Notes under the pieces: model-generated
Seen by the model: the letters and a program-made list of their open reading frames with translations, nothing else
What the model was told of the DNA's origin: nothing
Database searches by the model: none
Position numbers and translations under genes: made by a program
Source of the DNA: CAYRGC01 sp964601225
GTDB taxonomy: Bacteria; Patescibacteriota; Gracilibacteria; Peribacterales; Peribacteraceae
DNA: 64,000 bases
Assembly (NCBI GenBank): GCA_964601225.1
Contig: CAZRMM010000001.1
Coordinates: 124,001-188,000 of the forward strand
Direction: 5' to 3'
Shown here: piece after piece, positions 59,216 to 64,000 of the stretch
Position numbering within the stretch: position 1 is the first letter of the stretch
How the letters are laid out: each line of letters opens with the position of its first letter

Positions 59216-60382
59216 ATGGACCTCCGCTCCCTCCCCTCCGGCCTGGACGCGAAAGCGAGAACCGACGAGCGCCGTCGACGCGTGGAACAAGAGCTCGGCA
59301 TCGACCTGAGCGCACTGACGGCGGACACGGAAACGATCGGCCATGCCGACGAGGTGAACTGCGAGCAAATGATCGGCATGGTGGGCCTGCCCGTGGGATA
59401 CGCGGGTCCGCTCAGAACCACTTTCAGTTCCGGTAAAACCATCGATATTCACCTGCCGCTCGCAACCACCGAGGGGGCGCTCGTGGCGAGCGTGAATCGC
59501 GGCTGTAAGGCGCTCACTCAGACGGGTAACCTGAGAATCGAATCGACGAACCACGGCATCTCGCGCTCCATCGCCTGGAAAACGCGCAAAGGAGCAATGA
59601 AGGCAGCAAAGATATTGGAGGAGAAACGACAGGAATGGACGAAAATCGCGGAGGCGACGAGCGGGCATTTACGTGTTCTTTCCGGCGACCTTGAAACGCG
59701 AGAGGACCACGTCTTCCTGACCTTCTCCGCCGATACGGACGAGGCGATGGGAATGAATATGATCACGATTGCGGCGCAGGCTGTGGGAGATTGGGCGGAG
59801 CGGACCGTGGAAGGGCTCGCTCTCGTAACTGTCGCGGCGAACGTCGACAGCGACAAGAAGCCGAGTCTCAGGACCTATGAACGGGGCCGAGGCATCGAGA
59901 CGATCGCTCGAGCCTTCATCGACAATGCGACGATCAAAGATGTTCTGAAAACCACGCCAGAGAAACTGTTGGAAGTTGCAAAGGCGAAACTCGAATTAGG
60001 ATCAGAGATTGCAGGCGCCATCGGATCAAATCTTCATGCCGCCAATGTGATTGCAGCTCTCTACCTCGCGACGGGCCAAGATGCCGCGCATGTGGTGGAA
60101 GGATCACTCGCGGATACGAGCCTGGAAGAATCCGACGACGGAATAATTTTGACGGTACGCTTACCCGCCGTTCTTGTAGGCGTCCGAGGCGGTGGCACGG
60201 CCCTGCCCGCGCAGGTGAACTGCCTACGCCTGCTTCTCGCTGAGGAAGCAGGACTTCCCCCCAAGATTCGTCTCGCGGAGAGCATCGCCGCAGCGGTGAC
60301 GGCGGGAGAACTTTCCCTTCTTGCGGCTCAGGCATCTCATTCTCTCGCGTCGGCACACAGGAAACTCGCCAGACCTTCGTAA
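59216..60382 (+). CDS. hmgA: Hydroxymethylglutaryl-CoA reductase
   Basis: 388 residues with class I-like HMGR blocks: EQMIGMVGLPVGYAGPL, ATTEGALVASVNRGCKAL (catalytic Glu), STNHGISRSIAW, DTDEAMGMNMITIAAQAV, VTVAANVDSDKKPS (catalytic Lys), GAIGSNLHAANVIAALYLATGQDAAHVVEGS, VGVRGGGTALPAQ and the C-terminal His in AAQASHSLASAH. It reduces HMG-CoA to mevalonate with NADPH. The soluble form has no membrane anchor. CATGAT (59204-59209) is 6 bases before the ATG, overlapping the mvaD stop. Confidence 0.93.
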   Translation: MDLRSLPSGLDAKARTDERRRRVEQELGIDLSALTADTETIGHADEVNCEQMIGMVGLPVGYAGPLRTTFSSGKTIDIHLPLATTEGALVASVNRGCKALTQTGNLRIESTNHGISRSIAWKTRKGAMKAAKILEEKRQEWTKIAEATSGHLRVLSGDLETREDHVFLTFSADTDEAMGMNMITIAAQAVGDWAERTVEGLALVTVAANVDSDKKPSLRTYERGRGIETIARAFIDNATIKDVLKTTPEKLLEVAKAKLELGSEIAGAIGSNLHAANVIAALYLATGQDAAHVVEGSLADTSLEESDDGIILTVRLPAVLVGVRGGGTALPAQVNCLRLLLAEEAGLPPKIRLAESIAAAVTAGELSLLAAQASHSLASAHRKLARPS

Positions 60383-60414
60383 AAAAAACCTTTCCATCGG
60401 ACACAGCCATGAAA

Positions 60415-60443
60415 TTGCAAAAATATTGTTTTTAGTGTATTAT
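60415..60443 (+). promoter_or_regulatory. Promoter of the 60447 secreted-protein gene
   Basis: TTGCAA (60415-60420), 17-base spacer, TATTAT (60438-60443). In-frame ATGs follow after 3 (60447) and 9 (60453) bases, so the mRNA is leaderless or nearly so. Confidence 0.7.
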
Positions 60444-60446
60444 AGT

Positions 60447-61772
60447 ATGAAAATGAAACAGATCTCTCCTCAGTGGTACGCGGGCGCCATGGCGCTCACT
60501 CTCGCGGTGAGCGGGTATGCATCGACAATCGGGAAACATTTGACGGCGGATCTCGCTCAAGAGGCATCGGGAATTCGCTTTGCGAGCCCTGCGGTGAGTG
60601 CCGTCACCGCAAAAGAATTAACGGAACAGTGCCGATCGATTTGCGCGCAGCATGCCATCGGCGATGGGGGCTGGTACAAGTACGGAATCGACGACAATGG
60701 CGATCTGGTACGCGTCCATGCAAAAGAAGGCGAAGAAGGAGCCGCACGGGGTACTTCCTGCGACTTCATTCCTTACGGCATTTGGACGACGACCTATCAA
60801 TCCGGACAGCAATGTCTCTGCGGCGTGCGCCAGGGCAACATCAATCTTTCCGAGCAGCCGATTTCGGGCGTGGAACAGGTACTCGGTCCGGAAACTGTCC
60901 CGGACGACGGGCTGGACAACTTCATTCATGAGCGGACGAAAGATCGCTGCGGACCGACGCCGGGATATTTCGGCATCTGCATCTACGCGACTGCGGACAA
61001 CGCCCAGGACGGCAACGAGTGCCAAGGTTTCTGCCTCGCAATGGATCCGAAAGTTTGTAATCCTAATCAGACTTGCGAGCCCTTGGCAGGTGAAAACCCC
61101 GTGAACTGCCCGGCCGATTGCTGGACGGAAGGAGGGAGCATTCCGTCTCCGTATTGCCTGGCGGACAAAGGTCAACCCGGAGCCCATTACGATATGGAGG
61201 AATTCCAGACACCGTGGACGTCTCCTGTGCAGCCATCCAACCCGCAGAACCCGGTGCCGACACCCGTACAAACGACTCCTGACATAAAGCCCGTGCAATT
61301 GCCTCCTTCGATACCTATCAAGGTTGACCAGAACATCAATCCCGATACGACTCCGATCGTGCTTGACACTCCAATCGCAAAACCGACATCGCCCACGCCG
61401 GTTTCCAATGCCGTTGGCTCTTCGTATGAATTCGAACCGTTCGACGCCCCTCTGCCCTCCGCTGAACAGTCTTCTTCTCTCTCCTCTTCCATCGAACTGA
61501 CGAATATCATCTCCGTGACTCCCCCCTCGTCAGCCCCGACGGAGGCAATTACCCCGAGCATTCCCCTGCCGAACGACGAACTGGTAATTCCCGTGCAAGG
61601 AACGACTCCGACGCAAGACACTATGGTTCTTGAAATTCCTCTTGCGACCTCAAATTCCGTGCCGGCGATACTCCCGGAGGAACAAACTCCCCTGCTGCAA
61701 GACACATTGATGGATACCGTCGATACCTCTTCGTACTGGCTCATGATGATCGAAAAGCCGGTAAAGAAATGA
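60447..61772 (+). CDS. Secreted Cys-containing protein with long Pro/Ser/Thr-rich tail
   Basis: 441 residues. Signal peptide (QWYAGAMALTLAVSGYAS), then about 210 residues containing paired cysteines (CRSICAQHAIGDGGWYKYG, QQCLCGVRQG, DRCGPTPGYFGICIY, NECQGFCLAMDPKVCNPNQTCEP, VNCPADCW), then a Pro/Thr/Ser-rich tail and a hydrophobic end (TSSYWLMMIEKPVKK). No known family. It interrupts the mevalonate gene run between HMG-CoA reductase and synthase, with its own promoter and lower GC at its start, so it may be an insertion. Like other secreted genes here, it is probably surface-exposed. Confidence 0.7.
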   Translation: MKMKQISPQWYAGAMALTLAVSGYASTIGKHLTADLAQEASGIRFASPAVSAVTAKELTEQCRSICAQHAIGDGGWYKYGIDDNGDLVRVHAKEGEEGAARGTSCDFIPYGIWTTTYQSGQQCLCGVRQGNINLSEQPISGVEQVLGPETVPDDGLDNFIHERTKDRCGPTPGYFGICIYATADNAQDGNECQGFCLAMDPKVCNPNQTCEPLAGENPVNCPADCWTEGGSIPSPYCLADKGQPGAHYDMEEFQTPWTSPVQPSNPQNPVPTPVQTTPDIKPVQLPPSIPIKVDQNINPDTTPIVLDTPIAKPTSPTPVSNAVGSSYEFEPFDAPLPSAEQSSSLSSSIELTNIISVTPPSSAPTEAITPSIPLPNDELVIPVQGTTPTQDTMVLEIPLATSNSVPAILPEEQTPLLQDTLMDTVDTSSYWLMMIEKPVKK

Positions 61773-61822
61773 CTGTGATTTTTTGAGGGAAAAACTGATG
61801 ACGCGGTGGTACACTTCGTCGG

Positions 61823-62860
61823 ATGCCGCAGGAACATTCGGCAATCGTCGGCTTTGGCAGGTATCTTCCCCGTTTCCGCATTACGACGGAGACGATAGCC
61901 GCCCAGTGGAAACAGGATCCTCGTGCGATCACCGGCGGATTGGGGATTCGCGAAAAGACCGTGCCCGGAACGGACGAGGACAGTTACACGATGGCTTTCG
62001 AGGCGGCAACGCAGGCCATTGAACTTTCGGGAATCTCGCCGGGGGAAATCTCCGCGATGTTTGTCGGATCCGAAAGCCACCCCTATGCCGTAAAACCGAC
62101 GAGCGCGATGCTTGTCTCCGCACTCGCACTTGACCCGTTTTGTCACTGTGCCGATCTGGAATTCGCCTGCAAGGCAGGAACTGCCGGAGCGCAGATCGTG
62201 GACGCCTTCGTCCGCAGCCGACAAATCTCTTTCGGCATGGCCATCGGTACCGACGCGGCACAGGGTCGTCCGGGGGACGCCCTCGAATATTCCGCCGGCG
62301 CGGGGGCTGCCGCATTGATTATCGGCAGCACCAAACATAAGGGCGCTCTTGCGCAGATCGACGCAACGGTATCGTTCACCACCGATACCGCGGATTTTTG
62401 GAGAACCTCAGGCGATACGTACCCGACCCATGCGGGTCGTTTCACCGGCGAGCCGGCCTATTTCCGTCATGTACAGGAGGCGACCAAGGCGATCCTTGCG
62501 CTGGGAAATATCGAACCGAAAGACATCGATCATGCGGTCTTCCATATGCCGAACGCAAAGTTCCCCGCGGCGGCAGCGAAAAAATTGGGGTTCACGCCCG
62601 AACAGATCGATCTCGGTTTCATCGTGCCGCAGATCGGCAACACCTACAGCGCCTGCTCGCCCCTCGGTCTGACATTCGTTCTTGAAAAAGCAAAGAGAGA
62701 CGACCGCATCCTTCTCGTCTCGTACGGATCCGGCTCCGGTTCGGATGCGTTTCTTCTAAAGATGTTGAGAGACGGTGCCCCTCTCCCGGTCGACCATCGA
62801 GCGACGGAATACCTCACCTACGGTCAATACCTTGAACATTCCCGCGCCATTCGCGCCTGA
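61823..62860 (+). CDS. Hydroxymethylglutaryl-CoA synthase, archaeal-like
   Basis: 345 residues of the thiolase fold. Catalytic residues: Glu in FVGSESHPYAVKPTS, Cys in CADLEFACKAGTAGAQI, His in IDHAVFHMPNAKFPAAAAKKLGF. The length and the motif ADLEFACKAGTA match archaeal-type HMGS rather than the longer bacterial or eukaryotic enzymes. It condenses acetyl-CoA with acetoacetyl-CoA. TACACT (61810-61815) is 7 bases before the ATG. The thiolase gene starts one base after its stop. Confidence 0.9.
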   Translation: MPQEHSAIVGFGRYLPRFRITTETIAAQWKQDPRAITGGLGIREKTVPGTDEDSYTMAFEAATQAIELSGISPGEISAMFVGSESHPYAVKPTSAMLVSALALDPFCHCADLEFACKAGTAGAQIVDAFVRSRQISFGMAIGTDAAQGRPGDALEYSAGAGAAALIIGSTKHKGALAQIDATVSFTTDTADFWRTSGDTYPTHAGRFTGEPAYFRHVQEATKAILALGNIEPKDIDHAVFHMPNAKFPAAAAKKLGFTPEQIDLGFIVPQIGNTYSACSPLGLTFVLEKAKRDDRILLVSYGSGSGSDAFLLKMLRDGAPLPVDHRATEYLTYGQYLEHSRAIRA

Positions 62861-62861
62861 C

Positions 62862-63998
62862 ATGCAGCAAGATATTTTCCTTATCGGGTACGGGCAAACC
62901 CGGTTCGGCGAACTCTGGACCAAAGATATTCGGTGCCTGATGGACGAAGCTGTCACCGCCGCACTCGAACAATCGCCCTGCTCGGTCCTGGATATCGATC
63001 TCATCGTCGTCGCCAACATGCTTGGGGATACTCTTTCCGGCCAGGCGCACGCGGGCTCACTCGCCTCCTCGCTTCTCCCGCACCATCCGCCTGCATTACG
63101 GGTGGAATCGGCATGCGGCTCCGGTGCGTACGCGATTCACACCGCTTGCGCCATGCTTGAAAGCGGCCGTGCAAGGACGGTGCTCGTCATCGGCGCGGAG
63201 AAGATGAGTGACGCGTCCCCGGACGCTGTCGCTGAAGGACTTATGGGAGCGGCGGATACGGAAAGAGATCGGCCCTCCGGCATCACTTTTCCAGGCATCT
63301 TTGGTCTCGTCGCGCGTCGCTACATGCATGAGTACGGCCTTACGCGAGAAGACCTCAGTCTCGTTAGCGCCGTGCATCACCGCAATGCCGTTCAGAATCC
63401 CTTCGCGCAATTCCGGCAGGAAGTAGCACCCGAAGCGGTGAGCAAAAGCGCACTGGTGTCGGACCCCCTGCGACTTCTCGATTGCTCGCCGATCAGCGAC
63501 GGCGCCGCTGCGTGCATCCTCTCGACGGCCTTCGAGGGACCCGTCGCCCTGCGCGCATCGCAAATTGCGAGCGACGCCCTCAGCCTCGCAGACCGTCCCA
63601 CGCTTACCTCATTCGCGGCTTCCAAAGATGCATCCGAACGAGCGCTTGCAGAGGCGGGCGTAAAGCTCCGTGACATCCGCCACCTGGAGACACACGACTG
63701 CTTCTCGATCGCCGCCGTTATCAACCTTGAGGATCTCGGTTTTGCCGATCCGGGGACCGGAGTGGAGATCTATCGTTCCCTGCTACGCGACCCTTCCTCC
63801 GCGAAATTCACGGTGAACGGCAGCGGTGGACTCAAGGGCTGCGGACATCCCGTCGCGGCCACCGGGGTCAAACAATGCATCGATATCGCAAAACAGCTTC
63901 GTACCTCGGGCCAAAGGTTCGGCATGGCACATAATTTTGGCGGCGCCTGCGCCACTTGCGCCGTTCATATTTTCGAAAACGCCTCCCCCGCAGCATGA
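62862..63998 (+). CDS. Acetyl-CoA acetyltransferase, SCP2/archaeal thiolase type
   Basis: 378 residues. Active-site Cys in VESACGSGAYAIHTA, HNFGG-type His in MAHNFGGACATCAVHIF, THDCFSIAAV, and GGLKGCGHPVAATGVKQ. It makes acetoacetyl-CoA for HMGS. The sequence belongs to the SCP2-like group used by archaea. The ATG at 62862 was chosen over the internal upstream frame. An ATG (63995) overlaps its stop, so another gene begins at the window edge; in archaea this position is often a DUF35 subunit. Confidence 0.9.
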   Translation: MQQDIFLIGYGQTRFGELWTKDIRCLMDEAVTAALEQSPCSVLDIDLIVVANMLGDTLSGQAHAGSLASSLLPHHPPALRVESACGSGAYAIHTACAMLESGRARTVLVIGAEKMSDASPDAVAEGLMGAADTERDRPSGITFPGIFGLVARRYMHEYGLTREDLSLVSAVHHRNAVQNPFAQFRQEVAPEAVSKSALVSDPLRLLDCSPISDGAAACILSTAFEGPVALRASQIASDALSLADRPTLTSFAASKDASERALAEAGVKLRDIRHLETHDCFSIAAVINLEDLGFADPGTGVEIYRSLLRDPSSAKFTVNGSGGLKGCGHPVAATGVKQCIDIAKQLRTSGQRFGMAHNFGGACATCAVHIFENASPAA

Positions 63999-64000
63999 CC

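Overview
The window reads as one contiguous bacterial chromosome segment of moderate-to-high GC, densely coded on both strands. It most resembles a Patescibacteria/CPR genome, probably Peregrinibacteria/Peribacteria-like (inferred, not proven). The reasons are the dispersed VirB4/PrgI/pilin-like type IV secretion genes typical of CPR, many secreted proteins with Ser-rich linkers, scattered single-copy housekeeping genes, an S1 protein with a C-terminal Ada-like tail, and a mevalonate-type isoprenoid route instead of any visible MEP genes. No phage, IS element, CRISPR array or rRNA was seen.

Layout. 1-5.9 kb: a truncated membrane protein, a subtilisin-like protease, lipoproteins, a TauD-like oxygenase, tRNA-Met, an alpha/beta hydrolase and a secreted protein. 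5.9-9.8 kb: a cell-wall operon (membrane-fused Mur ligase, DegT aminotransferase, FemAB-type aminoacyl transferase). 10-19.5 kb: SH3b/polysaccharide deacetylase protein, argS, a lipoprotein, VirB4, nrnA, rbfA, fmt. 19.5-23 kb: a PUR-like protein, metG and three pilin-like genes. 23-25.5 kb: three tRNA-Gly genes, two with duplicated 3' ends, one of these flanking a small AT-rich cassette; the third is structurally aberrant. 25.4-32.5 kb: ABC-F, peroxiredoxin and two large secreted proteins. 32.7-37.7 kb: tRNA-Lys, tatD, tRNA-Arg, an unlisted 59-residue gene, a glycosyltransferase, ruvB. 37.8-43.2 kb: rplK, two membrane proteins, rplA, dus, a pilin-like gene, an AI-2E transporter. 43.4-50 kb: clpC behind a CIRCE-like operator, PrgI and TraC-like genes, rpsA. 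50-55.1 kb: HIT protein, yidD, shikimate kinase, tRNA-Gly, mgtE, a MarR regulator. 55.2-64 kb: a mevalonate/isoprenoid cluster (idi, uppS, polyprenyl synthase, mevalonate kinase, diphosphomevalonate decarboxylase, HMG-CoA reductase, HMG-CoA synthase, thiolase).

How it fits together. The 3' end encodes almost the whole path from acetyl-CoA to undecaprenyl diphosphate; a phosphomevalonate kinase is the one step not seen. The lipid product would feed the cell-wall pathway served by the 5.9-9.8 kb operon. The FemAB protein, which in other bacteria uses aminoacyl-tRNA, may be connected to the aberrant tRNA-Gly(UCC) at 25.0 kb, because a canonical tRNA-Gly(UCC) is also present at 53.1 kb. Type IV secretion/pilus genes lie in four separate places.

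A window-wide regulatory signature is a -10-like hexamer (usually TAnnnT) placed only 4-9 bases before the start codon of about 28 genes. This suggests extensive leaderless transcription, and I used it to choose several starts.
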